A stretch of 64,000 nucleotides of DNA, taken from Photobacterium sp. DA100 (GTDB taxonomy: Bacteria; Pseudomonadota; Gammaproteobacteria; Enterobacterales; Vibrionaceae). Of this stretch, positions 31,365 through 41,463 are shown piece after piece (positions within the stretch are counted from its first letter, which is position 1; each line of letters begins with the position of its first letter). The notes beneath the pieces were generated by a model. It ran no database searches. It saw only the letters and a program-made list of their open reading frames with translations, and was not told the DNA's origin. The translations under genes were made by a program, and so were the position numbers. The stretch lies in the NCBI RefSeq assembly GCF_029223585.1, contig NZ_CP119423.1, forward strand, positions 1,922,001-1,986,000. Direction: 5' to 3'.

Positions 31365-32540
31365 TTACTTAAACAGGCCAATAAAGAAAAGCTTGATGTA
31401 ATCAATCAAACGGCTGAACAGCCCACCTTTTTCAACGGATTCCAGCGCAACCAAAGGCACTTCAGCAACGTCTTTACCATCTACCTGGTAGAAAATCTTG
31501 CCGACAATTTCCCCTTCATTGATCGGTGCTGTCAACTCAGATGTCAGTTCTACGGAAGCCTTCATCTTGCTCACGTCACGGCGTGACAAGGTCACGTATG
31601 TATCTTCCATTGTGCCCAGCGAGATGGTATCAGTATTGCCCATCCACACTTTTTCTTTAATCAGCTCATCACCTTGTTTATGCGGAGAAACCGTTTGGAA
31701 GAAGCGGAAGCCATAATTCAGTAGCTGCTTACTTTCTGCCTCTCGGGCTTTCGGGCTGCTCGATCCCATTACAACCGAAATCAGACGCATGTCCCCTTCG
31801 GTTGCAGAGCTCGCAAGGCTGTAACCTGCCCCACCCGTATAGCCGGTTTTCATACCATCAACATTAAGGCTACGGTCACCTAGCAACCCATTGCGGTTTC
31901 GCTGAGTAATGTTGTTATAGGTAAACGACCTCTCGCTGTAGATTGAATAGATATTTGGCAAGTCATTAATCAAGGCCCGGCCCAGCAACGCGATATCATA
32001 CGGTGTCGAATACAGCTTATCGCTATCAAGGCCGTGCGGGTTTGAAAATGACGTGTTGTTCATATTGAGTTTTTTGGCCCAAGAGTTCATCAGGCTAACA
32101 AACGCCCCTTCTGAACCCGCAACATGCTCTGCAATGGCAACACTGGCATCGTTGCCTGATTGAACAATCAAGCCACGATACAAATCCATCATGTTAACCT
32201 CGGTGTTAACCTCAATGAACATTTTTGATGAGTCCGGGAAGTTCCTGGCCCAAGCATTGCGACTGATCACAACAAGATCATCTTCACTAATGTTGCCGCT
32301 TTTCATTTCCTGGCCGGCCACATAGCTAGTCATTAGTTTTGTTAAACTTGCCGGGTTAAGTTGCTCGTGGGCATTCTTCTCTACCAATACCTGACCTGTA
32401 TGGTAATCCATCAATACATAACCTTTTGCCCCCAGAACCGGTGCATCAGGAATGACTGTAGGTGCAGCAAAGGCAGAGGCCGAAAGACAGAGTGTACCTG
32501 CAGTTAAGGTGCGAAAAGTGTGTTTCAGTTGTATTTTCAT
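31365..32540 (-). CDS. dacA: D-alanyl-D-alanine carboxypeptidase (PBP5/6 type)
   Basis: The start at 32540 (MKIQLKHTFRTLTAGTL) gives a proper signal peptide (cleavage after SAFA). The 391-residue periplasmic enzyme has the catalytic motifs SLTK, SGN and KTG, a PBP5-type C-terminal domain (about 290-375) and a C-terminal amphipathic/hydrophobic anchor (LIDYIKLFFIGLFK). It trims the terminal D-alanine of peptidoglycan stem peptides. Confidence 0.93.
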   Translation of the reverse strand: MKIQLKHTFRTLTAGTLCLSASAFAAPTVIPDAPVLGAKGYVLMDYHTGQVLVEKNAHEQLNPASLTKLMTSYVAGQEMKSGNISEDDLVVISRNAWARNFPDSSKMFIEVNTEVNMMDLYRGLIVQSGNDASVAIAEHVAGSEGAFVSLMNSWAKKLNMNNTSFSNPHGLDSDKLYSTPYDIALLGRALINDLPNIYSIYSERSFTYNNITQRNRNGLLGDRSLNVDGMKTGYTGGAGYSLASSATEGDMRLISVVMGSSSPKAREAESKQLLNYGFRFFQTVSPHKQGDELIKEKVWMGNTDTISLGTMEDTYVTLSRRDVSKMKASVELTSELTAPINEGEIVGKIFYQVDGKDVAEVPLVALESVEKGGLFSRLIDYIKLFFIGLFK

Positions 32541-32849
32541 TTTTCTCGCCGTCGATGGTGTCATTGGGAGCAGTATATCTAACCCAAGCATGAAATCTCG
32601 TATGCTTTACGAAGTCTTACGTTATTGTAAAATCCGTTACAACTGGGCATTTAAGTTAGCGTGTTTTTTAACCCAAGATATAAAATTTTGAGCAAGATTT
32701 CCTGCTTAACTTCGCGTATTTCGATGCTAAATGGATTCAAACAAGACCGGAACCCAACTATCAAGGCATGGCGGATGCGCTAAAATGCCGTTAGGATGAA
32801 GTAACGAGGCACTTTCTCAGGCAGAGATGAGTCAACTTAAGGAATGACA

Positions 32850-34334
32850 ATGACTTTCTATCAAAAATTAGTACACCATAATAAGAAAATTTCACGGCTC
32901 GAACACCTCGAGGCAATTTGTTCTTGGGATCAGGCTGCGATGATGCCTGAAGGCGGAAATTCCGCCCGCTCAGAAGCGTTGGCCGAGCTGGCCGTTATCA
33001 AGCATGAACTATCCATCGCTCCTTTCCTCGGCGAATGGTTTGGGCAAGCAGCCAGCGAAGAACTAGACGCAGATGAAACAATCAACCTCCGAGAAATGAA
33101 GCGAAGCTGGCAACAAGCCAATGTTGTCCCGGCCGAGTTGGTAGAAAAGAAGTCATTGGCCTGTTCCAAGTGTGAACATGCTTGGCGCACGCAAAGGGAA
33201 AACAATGACTGGCAACGATTTAGCCAGAATCTAAAAGAGGTCGTCGCATTGACAAGGCAAGAGGCACAGATTCGTGCTGAAGCGACTGGCCTAAGCCGTT
33301 ATGACGCCCTACTCGATCTGTATGAGCCGGGTATGACAACCGTTGAGCTTGATGAGCTGTTCAGTGATGTGAAAAGCTGGTTGCCTGAGCTCATACAACA
33401 AATCATGGAACGGCAGAGCCAAGATATTATTATGCAGCCTGTTGGACCTTTTCCTGTCGAACAGCAGCAGGCGCTGAGCCACACTTTAATGGCTCGGCTG
33501 GGTTTTGACTTCAATCACGGCCGACTCGATAAGAGTATCCACCCTTTCTGCGGTGGCGTGCCAACCGATGTACGTATTACCACACGCTATGATGAATCCG
33601 ATTTTACATCGGCACTGATGGGCGTTATCCATGAGACCGGTCACGCCCGTTACGAACAAGGCCTCCCGGAAATGTGGGCCGGCCTGCCCGCTGGCAAAGC
33701 CCGTTCAATGGGAGTTCATGAATCTCAAAGCCTGTTTTTTGAGATGCAATTGTCCAGAAGCGAGCTCTTTATCGATATTTTGGCACCGCTGGCCGCTGAT
33801 ATATTCCAACGCAATGATGACCCAGCGTTGTCCTCTGAAAATCTCACTTTGCTCAACACCCGAGTAAAACCCGGGCTTATTCGCGTTGACGCTGATGAAG
33901 CGACCTATCCGGCACATGTCATTCTGCGCTACGAGATCGAACGCGATCTGGTAGAGGGTAAAATTGAAGTCGAAGATATTCCCGAGCTGTGGGACAAAAA
34001 AATGTCCGAGTACTTGGGAATATCAACGAAGGGTAACTTCTCTGACGGTTGCATGCAGGACATCCATTGGACCATGGGAGCTTTTGGCTATTTCCCTTCT
34101 TATACCCTAGGTGCCATCTATGCAGCGCAGTTTATGGCGGCGATCAAAAAAGAAATGAATGTTGATAGCTTAATTCGTGAGCGCAACCTTCAACCAATCT
34201 TCAACTGGCTTGATCGCCATGTTTGGAAGCGTGCGTCGACAGTATCAACCGATCAGCTACTGATTGACGCAACCGGCGAAAGACTCAATGCCCAGTTCTT
34301 CAAGCAGCATTTAGAACAGCGCTACTTGAAATAA
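32850..34334 (+). CDS. M32 family metallocarboxypeptidase (Taq type)
   Basis: The start at 32850 is favoured because AAGGAATGACA places a ribosome binding site 7 bases ahead; the ATG at 32844 is possible. The 494-residue cytosolic, mostly helical enzyme has the zinc motif HETGH (in VIHETGHARYEQG) and a downstream glutamate region (GVHESQSLFFE). It removes C-terminal amino acids from peptides. It stands alone and is followed by its own terminator. Confidence 0.92.
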   Translation: MTFYQKLVHHNKKISRLEHLEAICSWDQAAMMPEGGNSARSEALAELAVIKHELSIAPFLGEWFGQAASEELDADETINLREMKRSWQQANVVPAELVEKKSLACSKCEHAWRTQRENNDWQRFSQNLKEVVALTRQEAQIRAEATGLSRYDALLDLYEPGMTTVELDELFSDVKSWLPELIQQIMERQSQDIIMQPVGPFPVEQQQALSHTLMARLGFDFNHGRLDKSIHPFCGGVPTDVRITTRYDESDFTSALMGVIHETGHARYEQGLPEMWAGLPAGKARSMGVHESQSLFFEMQLSRSELFIDILAPLAADIFQRNDDPALSSENLTLLNTRVKPGLIRVDADEATYPAHVILRYEIERDLVEGKIEVEDIPELWDKKMSEYLGISTKGNFSDGCMQDIHWTMGAFGYFPSYTLGAIYAAQFMAAIKKEMNVDSLIRERNLQPIFNWLDRHVWKRASTVSTDQLLIDATGERLNAQFFKQHLEQRYLK

Positions 34335-34350
34335 CACCTTGTCTGATAAT

Positions 34351-34380
34351 AAAAAGCCGCTAAACAATAGCGGCTTTTTT
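34351..34380 (+). terminator. Rho-independent terminator after M32 peptidase
   Basis: AAAAAGCCGCT aaacaat AGCGGCTTTTT, 16 bases after the stop. Confidence 0.9.
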
Positions 34381-34406
34381 GTGCTGGTTGACCAATGTCT
34401 CAAGAT

Positions 34407-35102
34407 TCACATCAAGCTCAGTTCAAGCACCGAATTGACTGAATCTCCATTCCATTTGTAGGTAAAGTGTCGGCTTTGGCACACCTTGGTTACCAGTACC
34501 GGTTTAAACAGCACATAACAGTCATGCCCCTGGTGGCGAACGGACTGATAGACAATGCCATCGCCTCTTGCCGATTTGACTTCGGTTGCCAACGCTTGCG
34601 AGTGGGCATAATTCGTCGGGTGGTACAGCGGCGAATCGAGCAGATGCCGTTCACGTAAATCCACCAAGTCAGCATTGAACCATGCATCGATGCAGCGCAT
34701 CTGGATATCCTGCGCAGGCTCGTTAGTATAACCCATCACTCTTTCAATATGATGCACCGTCTCTTTGATTGCGGTATTCACTTCGGGTGACGCATAATAG
34801 CCGCCAAAATCAGAAGTATTGAATCTGGCACCATCGGGATTCACGTGGGTAAACGCTGCCATTACATAACTGCAATGAGGGATCCCTACCAACCTTTCTT
34901 CTGGATGAATACGGCCAAAATCTCCGGTTTCCTCTGCTAACCTGGGATTCGTAATTGCCTCAATCGCAAAAATAGCTTCCAGCTGCTCTGGCTCAGCCAC
35001 GTCTTCATACAGGTTTATGGGTGGGTATTTAGATGGGATCAAACGATAACAAAGCTGTTCATAAAAAGACGACTTACCCATTTCTTCAATATTGATGTCC
35101 AT
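34407..35102 (-). CDS. RES-domain toxin (NAD+-degrading type)
   Basis: The start at 35102 (MDINIEEMGKSSFYEQLCYR) overlaps the antitoxin stop by one base (TGATG). The 231-residue protein matches the RES family by the order R-x2-Y...E ahead of a C-terminal S: LCYRLIPSKYPP, EEETGDFGR-like charged blocks, and KSARGDGIVYQSVRHQG near 170-186. RES toxins deplete NAD+ by phosphorolysis and arrest growth. It pairs with the upstream Xre/MbcA-type antitoxin. The recognised motif GDGIVYQSVR is typical of the family. Confidence 0.85.
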   Translation of the reverse strand: MDINIEEMGKSSFYEQLCYRLIPSKYPPINLYEDVAEPEQLEAIFAIEAITNPRLAEETGDFGRIHPEERLVGIPHCSYVMAAFTHVNPDGARFNTSDFGGYYASPEVNTAIKETVHHIERVMGYTNEPAQDIQMRCIDAWFNADLVDLRERHLLDSPLYHPTNYAHSQALATEVKSARGDGIVYQSVRHQGHDCYVLFKPVLVTKVCQSRHFTYKWNGDSVNSVLELSLM

Positions 35103-35509
35103 CAAGATTGTCCACCACGCCATGCATTCAATCGCGATGCGACTTGGTACAAGTCAACCACTTTTCCCTGACACATAATTTCCATTGCCGAGCGGCCGGC
35201 AAAGAAAGGATGGTTATTGGGCTTTTGCACCCAATTATAAACACTCTCTTCTGCAGTAAACATAATACGTAGGCACTTATGAATGTTTAGTATATAACTC
35301 ATTCTTTCCAAGAGGTCCTTTGACACTTTGGCAGACTCGGGATGAGTTCGATACTTATTCAGTGTTGAGCGGCTGGTTAAGCCAAGCAGAGCCATCTGCT
35401 GATTTTGGCTGCATGACCACTTATCAAGAATGTTGAATACAACTGGCAAAACGGTATTGCCCGCCTGTGCAAGTTGCTGGGATTGGGTTGCTTGCGCTGC
35501 ATTCATCAT
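35102..35509 (-). CDS. Xre/MbcA/ParS-type antitoxin
   Basis: The start at 35509 follows GGAGTAACG. The 135-residue protein has a short helical DNA-binding part (about 15-75: QQMALLGLTSRSTLNKY) and the C-terminal toxin-binding domain (about 80-132: LNIHKCLRIMF, WVQKPNNHPFFAGRSAMEIM). It neutralises the RES toxin and should repress the pair, as the promoter has a palindrome immediately upstream. Confidence 0.85.
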   Translation of the reverse strand: MMNAAQATQSQQLAQAGNTVLPVVFNILDKWSCSQNQQMALLGLTSRSTLNKYRTHPESAKVSKDLLERMSYILNIHKCLRIMFTAEESVYNWVQKPNNHPFFAGRSAMEIMCQGKVVDLYQVASRLNAWRGGQS

Positions 35510-35522
35510 CGTTACTCCACTT

Positions 35523-35538
35523 GTCCATATATGGGCAA
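35523..35538. promoter_or_regulatory. Palindromic operator of the RES/Xre pair
   Basis: CCATATATGG (35525-35534) is a perfect palindrome within TGTCCATATATGGGCA, 16 bases upstream of the antitoxin ATG. It is a likely antitoxin-binding site for autoregulation. Confidence 0.55.
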
Positions 35539-35611
35539 AGTTAGCACAAAAGAACAAAAACAACCACCCGAGCTTGTTAGATGTTGTCTCGATTAGTGGC
35601 CAAGCGATAGC

Positions 35612-35640
35612 CAAAAAAATACCCAGCGAATGCTGGGTAT
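35612..35640 (-). terminator. Terminator of pepT
   Basis: ATACCCAGC gaat GCTGGGTAT followed on the minus strand by TTTTTTT. It separates pepT from the toxin-antitoxin operon downstream. Confidence 0.9.
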
Positions 35641-35669
35641 CTCATTGAACAACTGTATCGGGTTAGCAA

Positions 35670-36902
35670 TTAGGATTGCTTATACTTTGCCGTGTTCTCG
35701 GCAATCTTCACAATCACTTTTACGGCTTGTTCCATACCTTCAATCGTGATGAACTCGTGAATACCATGGAAGTTATAACCGCCAGTAAAGATGTTTGGAC
35801 AAGGTAACCCCATAAACGACAGGCGAGCGCCGTCTGTACCGCCTCGGATCGGCTTGATTTCAGGTTTTACATCACACTCAATCATGGCCTGTTTCGCCAG
35901 TTCGATGATGTGTGGGTGAGGCTCAACCATTTCGCGCATATTGTTGTAGCAGTCAGTTAGAACCAACTCGACACGACCTTTGGTCAGCTTACCGTTAAGC
36001 TCGTCTACTTTGGCCTGCATGAAGGCTTTGCGGCGCTCCAACCCTTCGCGGTCAAAATCGCGAATAATATAGCCAAGTTCAGTGCGTGCGACGGCTGGCT
36101 CCATTGATTTGAGATGATAAAAGCCCTCGTAGCCTTCTGTACACTCAGGGGTTTCCTCCGCTGGCATCATCAGCTGGAACTGCGCCGCAATATTCATGGC
36201 ATTGACCATCTTATTCTTGGCTGTCCCTGGGTGGACATTGACACCATGGCAAATAACATCAGCCGACGTCGCATTGAAGTTCTCATACTCCAGCTCACCG
36301 ACAGGACCGCCATCAATGGTATAAGCCCATTTTGCACCGAACTTTTCAACATCAAACAAGTTTGCACCGCGGCCAATTTCCTCATCCGGCGTGAAGCCGA
36401 TGCAAATGTCGCCATGTTCAATTTCAGGGTTAGCCTTTAAATAAGCGACGGCAGTGATGATTTCCGCAATACCCGCTTTGTTGTCCGCACCAAGCAGTGT
36501 CGTCCCGTCCGTTGTGATCAGGTTGTGGCCATGAAGCTTATTGAGATCAGGGTACTGGATTGGCGACAATACTTCGTCACCAATACCTAGCGCGATATCT
36601 CCGCCCTGGTAGTTCTCAACAATCTGAGGTTTCACATCTTTGCCGGAAGCGTCAGGGGCTGTATCCATGTGGGCAATAAAACCAATTGCAGGCACCTCAT
36701 GGTTAACATTTGATGGCAGCAGGGCTGTCAGATAACCATTGTCATCCAATGTGACATCTGAAAGACCAAGTTCAACCAGCTCCTCTTTCAGTTGCTGAGC
36801 TAATACACGCTGCCCCTCAGTACTCGGGCAGTGGGCATTGGCAGGGTTTGATTGAGTTTCAAAGCTCACGTAACGTAAAAAACGCTCAATTAAGTTATCC
36901 AT
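35670..36902 (-). CDS. pepT: Peptidase T (tripeptidase)
   Basis: The start at 36902 ([19 protein letters not shown]) matches the usual PepT N-terminus; the frame is open to 36995. The 410-residue cytosolic M20 zinc enzyme has metal motifs [22 protein letters not shown] and [10 protein letters not shown], and [12 protein letters not shown]. It releases the N-terminal residue of tripeptides. Confidence 0.95.
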   Translation of the reverse strand: MDNLIERFLRYVSFETQSNPANAHCPSTEGQRVLAQQLKEELVELGLSDVTLDDNGYLTALLPSNVNHEVPAIGFIAHMDTAPDASGKDVKPQIVENYQGGDIALGIGDEVLSPIQYPDLNKLHGHNLITTDGTTLLGADNKAGIAEIITAVAYLKANPEIEHGDICIGFTPDEEIGRGANLFDVEKFGAKWAYTIDGGPVGELEYENFNATSADVICHGVNVHPGTAKNKMVNAMNIAAQFQLMMPAEETPECTEGYEGFYHLKSMEPAVARTELGYIIRDFDREGLERRKAFMQAKVDELNGKLTKGRVELVLTDCYNNMREMVEPHPHIIELAKQAMIECDVKPEIKPIRGGTDGARLSFMGLPCPNIFTGGYNFHGIHEFITIEGMEQAVKVIVKIAENTAKYKQS

Positions 36903-37321
36903 GTCCCACTCATTTTGTTCAACTAAGTAATATGGCAACCAAGTATCCAGATGAGAGCAGTTAAATGAATTGCGATGAATCAGTTTTTTGTTCATTAAAT
37001 GAAGATAAGTCGGTGCGCTGACCAGTTTTTTTAATGCTAATCACAGCGATACTAGCATTTTTGATTAATAAAGCCTCAGTATGAATGCTACGGTCGTATA
37101 CAACGCCTTTTTCACACGGTATGAGGGGGCAATGATAGGTAACTTTCGTTTTTGCCTGTTAAATAACTCGGCGTAGCCGAAGATAAAGTGTGTGGAAATG
37201 TAAAAGGTTGATCGTCCACTATAGAACTCACATCTTATTTAGCTGCCATTCAGTATGTGTGACATCGGTGGAAAATATTTTCTCTAATAGTGCATAAGAT
37301 GGCTTTAACCAAGGAGGTCTT
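36903..37321. other. Intergenic stretch upstream of pepT
   Basis: It contains the pepT promoter region and, at about 37164-37182, a short GGCgtaGCC hairpin. I see no supportable ORF. Confidence 0.4.
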
Positions 37322-37723
37322 ATGCTTACTAAACTTTTTCTACCGCATGAACCGATTGAAAAGACTGTGGATGTCCAGATACCCGTAATCAATGACAATA
37401 TTCCAGCCAAGCTAAAGTTGAGATACCGAAAAGGACAATTAAAAGCAAACTTACACTTCTGCAATAAAGACGGAAATGAAAAGCTTGATTTGTTCTATCC
37501 CCGCATAGCTTCTGAATTCAAACGGCAAGCCCAACTCAATTTTTCCCAATGTTGCCACTCTCGCTACTTACCCAACTCTCTTTTAACTTCTCAAGTGTCG
37601 AAATGGTGCAATGACCACGCCAAACTATATATCTCATACGAAACTCCTCATGGATTGAAGGTAACAGAACACCAAAAAGGCGGGATCAGAATCAAAGCAA
37701 CGGATCGCGATTTAACAGTATAA
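37322..37723 (+). CDS. Small protein, unknown
   Basis: The 133-residue soluble protein starts after an excellent AAGGAGG ribosome binding site. It is basic, with probable beta strands (VDVQIPVINDNIPAKLKLRYR), three cysteines and a lysine/arginine-rich end. It has no signal, membrane segment or recognised family. It is transcribed alone and has a terminator. Confidence 0.7.
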   Translation: MLTKLFLPHEPIEKTVDVQIPVINDNIPAKLKLRYRKGQLKANLHFCNKDGNEKLDLFYPRIASEFKRQAQLNFSQCCHSRYLPNSLLTSQVSKWCNDHAKLYISYETPHGLKVTEHQKGGIRIKATDRDLTV

Positions 37724-37747
37724 CCCTACCCTCTGTGCGCCAACGAT

Positions 37748-37773
37748 AAAACCCGGTAAGCAAGCCGGGTTTT
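37748..37773. terminator. Bidirectional terminator
   Basis: AAAACCCGG taagcaag CCGGGTTTT between the convergent genes ending at 37723 and 37793. Confidence 0.85.
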
Positions 37774-37792
37774 ACCGGGCCTCAATATCAAC

Positions 37793-39037
37793 TCACAAAC
37801 TTATATTGCTCGCCCCCATGCTTTGCATATGCAAAATGACATCCTCCGGCTTTATTGATGGGTCATTGAAGAAGCGAAATAATTCGTTTGCAGCCGCTTT
37901 TTCTATAACCGGGCTAACAGCCATCGAATCAATCATGCTCGGTACTAGATTGCCCTGCTTCTCTGCCAGCTGGAAATCCTGATAAGCATCAATAGCACAT
38001 GAACTGAAGCCTGATAAAGACGCATTATGGTATGGTGGCACTGACCCTTTCTGTTTGTTGAAAGCCGATATGAGCTCGGGGGTAGATACTGATTTTGCAA
38101 CCTGATTCGCCACCTCAGCCTTGAGGTGCGGGCTCTTGAACAGCACCAGGCTATCCATATTGTAAATAAACCCGGGCTCATGGGCTGGCGTGGGATAACA
38201 ACCAATCTTTTCCGGGAAATGACCGTTTAACGCCATCAGATCACCGGCTACCCAATCTCCAGTGATTTGAAAAGCCCGGCTCCCCTCGAGCAATTGCCGG
38301 GTTGCCGAATCCCAGGTTTGCTTGGTCAGATAAGGTAAGACTAGCGAACTAATCTGCCGAAATAAGTGCAACGCTTCCAATGTGGTCTGGCTGGAAAGCG
38401 CCTCGGCGTCCAGTTCAATATAGGCTTTTTTGTAGTATTGAGCGCCTCCTAAGCCAAAAGCAATATTCTCAAACAACTGGACAATCTGCCATGGCTCATT
38501 CCCAATAGCCAGTGGCGCAACCCCGCGCTCCTGTAGTTGCGAAAATACCTCGATTACCTGCTCCCACGTTTCCGGGATAGCGAGCTGATAACGCTCCAGC
38601 ACGTCGTGGTTTACCCACATCCAATTGAGGCGATGGAGGGTTACAGGAACGGCAACATATTCACCGTTATAGCGGTGTATTTCACGGGCAACCTTAAACA
38701 AATTCTCGTCCCACGAGTGTTGTTGAGCCGCATCGTTGATGTTGTGCAAAAAACCAAGTGCTGCCCACGACTTAATCGACGGGCCCTCCAGTTGCGCGAC
38801 ATCCGGTGGGTTGCCGGCAATTGCTCGAGCCTGGAGGATTGACTTAGCAATTTTCCCGCCTCCTCCCTCAACAGGAACACTCAAGACGTTAAACCCATTC
38901 ATTACCAGCTCTTGTTTGATAACCTGGACGGAATTGACCTCACCTTCAGATGTCCACCAATGGAGGAATTGCAGATCCTGAGCTGCGTGAGCTGAAAAAA
39001 TTGAAGTGATAAGTCCTGCAATTAAAACCTTTTTCAT
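37793..39037 (-). CDS. Sugar-type ABC substrate-binding protein, in a sensor operon
   Basis: The 414-residue periplasmic protein has a signal peptide (MKKVLIAGLITSIFSAHA) and the cluster B (UgpB/MalE-type) fold features LQFLHWWTSEGEVNSV and PDVAQLEGPSIKSWA. It is the third gene of a response regulator-kinase-binding protein operon and overlaps the kinase by 4 bases. No permease or ATPase gene is near. It most likely binds a sugar or glycan and presents it to the kinase, or is an orphan import component. Confidence 0.85.
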   Translation of the reverse strand: MKKVLIAGLITSIFSAHAAQDLQFLHWWTSEGEVNSVQVIKQELVMNGFNVLSVPVEGGGGKIAKSILQARAIAGNPPDVAQLEGPSIKSWAALGFLHNINDAAQQHSWDENLFKVAREIHRYNGEYVAVPVTLHRLNWMWVNHDVLERYQLAIPETWEQVIEVFSQLQERGVAPLAIGNEPWQIVQLFENIAFGLGGAQYYKKAYIELDAEALSSQTTLEALHLFRQISSLVLPYLTKQTWDSATRQLLEGSRAFQITGDWVAGDLMALNGHFPEKIGCYPTPAHEPGFIYNMDSLVLFKSPHLKAEVANQVAKSVSTPELISAFNKQKGSVPPYHNASLSGFSSCAIDAYQDFQLAEKQGNLVPSMIDSMAVSPVIEKAAANELFRFFNDPSIKPEDVILHMQSMGASNISL

Positions 39038-40473
39038 ACATCTCTCGATAAAAATAATTCTACTATCAGCCCCCTCTCAGGGTGGTTATTCAGTATCAAG
39101 TCGCCACCATGAGAACGTGCAATACTTCTTGAAATCGTTAACCCGAGGCCAGATCCGTCGACGTCTTGATCTCCGGTTCTGAAGTAAGGCTCAAAAACCT
39201 TTTCCAGCAATTTGTTTTCAATCCCAGGCCCATAGTCTCGTATGGTGATCACAAGGTATGACGCTGAGTTCAGTACCGAGATATCCACCTTTTCACCATA
39301 CAAAACCGCATTATCAACCAGGTTATAAATTGAACGCTTTATCGCGACCGGTTTGCCGATGTAGTGAGTGTCCAGGATGTGTTCAAGAGACACCGTTGGC
39401 TTATGACGGTTATAATAGTCGGCACACTGAACTAAGAGGCTGCCGATGTCGATTGTCTCAGGCTCTTCATGAATGTCGGTTTCGCGAATACACTGCAAGG
39501 CCCCTTTTAGCAGCAACTCGAATTCGTTGAGCAGCTTTTCAAACCGCAACCTTGTCTGTTCATCATCGAGCATTTCAGTCCGCAATTTGAGACAAGCAAG
39601 TGGCGTTTTCAAATCATGGGATATCGCACTGAATAGCATTTCTCGGTCACGGATATACGACCGCACTCTCCGGTTCATTTTGTTAAAGGCGTGGACCGTA
39701 GCCTTCATCTCTGAACTCCCTTCCTCTTTGATCTCTTTGACCACTAACTGAGAGCCCATCAGTGTGGCCGCCTTTGCCAATGATTTAATGGGGCGCAGCT
39801 CCTTTCGGACGATCCACGCCGTGCAAAGCATCAATAGCACTGAGGTAATACCAAGAAAAATAAACTGACGTTGCTCTATAAACGGTGTAGATAAACTCGA
39901 AAATGTCACGGGTAAAACCGAAGCGATATAAAACCATTCTTGCTCGGACATTTTGATTTGCATCACTAAAATAGGGAGATTTAACTCACCCAAAACCAAG
40001 CTGTACTTGGTCCAAATCTCCGGCAGTTCATTCAGCCTGATAGCAGAATTAAAAACCCGTATATCTTCTCTTTTCGTTAACGCAACATGAATTTCTTCGA
40101 CCCCGGAAAGTGAAGACATCAGTTCTTGCTCCAGCTCTTGTATCAACCATGGTGTATAACGGAAGCTTGTAAGGGTATTATTGGGAATATATTTATCATT
40201 GATAGAGATAAAAAAACGCGTTCCGCCTGATTCTCGCAACTGGCTGAGAATTAAGTGGCGATAGTTAACCGGGAGCGATTGAAAGTAACTGTAGGTATCT
40301 AATGCTCCCTCAGCTATACTCAAAGCGGTTTGTTTTATACTATCTTTTTTCTCTTCTTCATTGGCATGATACCAAATTGCCCCAGCGATTAATTCGGCAA
40401 TAATAATAACTACCAGTAATGTAGCCCCAACTCGAAATGTAATTGACTTGAAAAACGGAGGAAACTTATTCAT
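39034..40473 (-). CDS. Sensor histidine kinase
   Basis: The 479-residue inner-membrane kinase has transmembrane segments at about 12-34 and 200-222, enclosing a periplasmic sensor of about 165 residues. HAMP (about 222-275), HisKA with H286 (FSAISHDLKTPLA) and HATPase_c (GSGLGLTISRS) follow. It phosphorylates the OmpR-type regulator encoded upstream. The adjacent binding protein is the probable signal input. Confidence 0.9.
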   Translation of the reverse strand: MNKFPPFFKSITFRVGATLLVVIIIAELIAGAIWYHANEEEKKDSIKQTALSIAEGALDTYSYFQSLPVNYRHLILSQLRESGGTRFFISINDKYIPNNTLTSFRYTPWLIQELEQELMSSLSGVEEIHVALTKREDIRVFNSAIRLNELPEIWTKYSLVLGELNLPILVMQIKMSEQEWFYIASVLPVTFSSLSTPFIEQRQFIFLGITSVLLMLCTAWIVRKELRPIKSLAKAATLMGSQLVVKEIKEEGSSEMKATVHAFNKMNRRVRSYIRDREMLFSAISHDLKTPLACLKLRTEMLDDEQTRLRFEKLLNEFELLLKGALQCIRETDIHEEPETIDIGSLLVQCADYYNRHKPTVSLEHILDTHYIGKPVAIKRSIYNLVDNAVLYGEKVDISVLNSASYLVITIRDYGPGIENKLLEKVFEPYFRTGDQDVDGSGLGLTISRSIARSHGGDLILNNHPERGLIVELFLSRDV

Positions 40474-40480
40474 GAATTAA

Positions 40481-41185
40481 TTATGACTCAAAAAGGGTAT
40501 CAACAGCCAACATGTATCCTTTATTTCTCACGGTCAGGATAATTGAGCGTTCATGATCATGAAGATGCTTCCGAAGCCTGCTCATCTGCACATCGATCCC
40601 ACGTTCCATAGGCTCTGCTTCTCTTCCCCACACCCACTGGGCGATTTCATCCCGACTGAAAATTTTATTCGGGTTCTGTACAAATAAGCTCAGTAAGGAA
40701 AAATCCGCACCTGAAAGCTGAACGGTTTCACCATCAGCATGGACCAATCGCCTTTTGACCGTATCGAAAGTCCAATCGAGAAAGCTAATCCTTCGGCTAA
40801 ATAACGTGCTGCTATTGAACTCACTACGGCGCAATAGTGCTTTGATTCGCGCCAATAACTCCCTAGGGCTAAATGTTTTCGTAATATAATCATCGGCTCC
40901 GACTTCCAATCCCGTAATGCGATCAACCTCATCACACACCGCAGTCAGCATAATAATGGGAACATGTGATTTTAATCGTATTTTACTGCAAAGCGTAAAG
41001 CCATCTTCACCTGGAAGCATTATATCCAGCACAATAAGATGCGGTTCCTGAACACCCATTTGTTGCCACATTTCATCGCCATCAGAAGCCGTAACAACGT
41101 TAAACCCTGAACGACTTAAATATTCGCTGAGCGCATCTCTAATTTCTTCACTATCATCCACAACAAGTATATTTTTCTTTTCCAT
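40481..41185 (-). CDS. OmpR-family response regulator
   Basis: The 234-residue protein has a receiver domain with phospho-acceptor D54 (LIVLDIMLPGEDG) and a C-terminal winged helix (about 135-230). It is the first gene of the operon, 7 bases ahead of the kinase. Likely targets are its own operon and the divergent deacetylase gene at 41464, by position only. Confidence 0.9.
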   Translation of the reverse strand: MEKKNILVVDDSEEIRDALSEYLSRSGFNVVTASDGDEMWQQMGVQEPHLIVLDIMLPGEDGFTLCSKIRLKSHVPIIMLTAVCDEVDRITGLEVGADDYITKTFSPRELLARIKALLRRSEFNSSTLFSRRISFLDWTFDTVKRRLVHADGETVQLSGADFSLLSLFVQNPNKIFSRDEIAQWVWGREAEPMERGIDVQMSRLRKHLHDHERSIILTVRNKGYMLAVDTLFES

Positions 41186-41463
41186 AAGAGATCCTGCTAA
41201 ATACTTCCGAACTAGTTATATGTTTAATTAACAAGCTGGGCAAGTTGTTTGTTGGTTAATTGGATCTGAGTATTGTTTTAGCGCGTTTGTAAGAAGTTGC
41301 TTACAAATAAATAACTATAAATTACTTATCAAGCGAAACATATTGCTAGGATTGTCAGCAAATAAAAGCATGGCCGTTCATTCCATATTCTTGCAATATT
41401 CTTTGTTATGTTCGGCGTTTAAAGCAGTCACCTCATAGTTTGAAAACAATTAGGATGTGAAAA

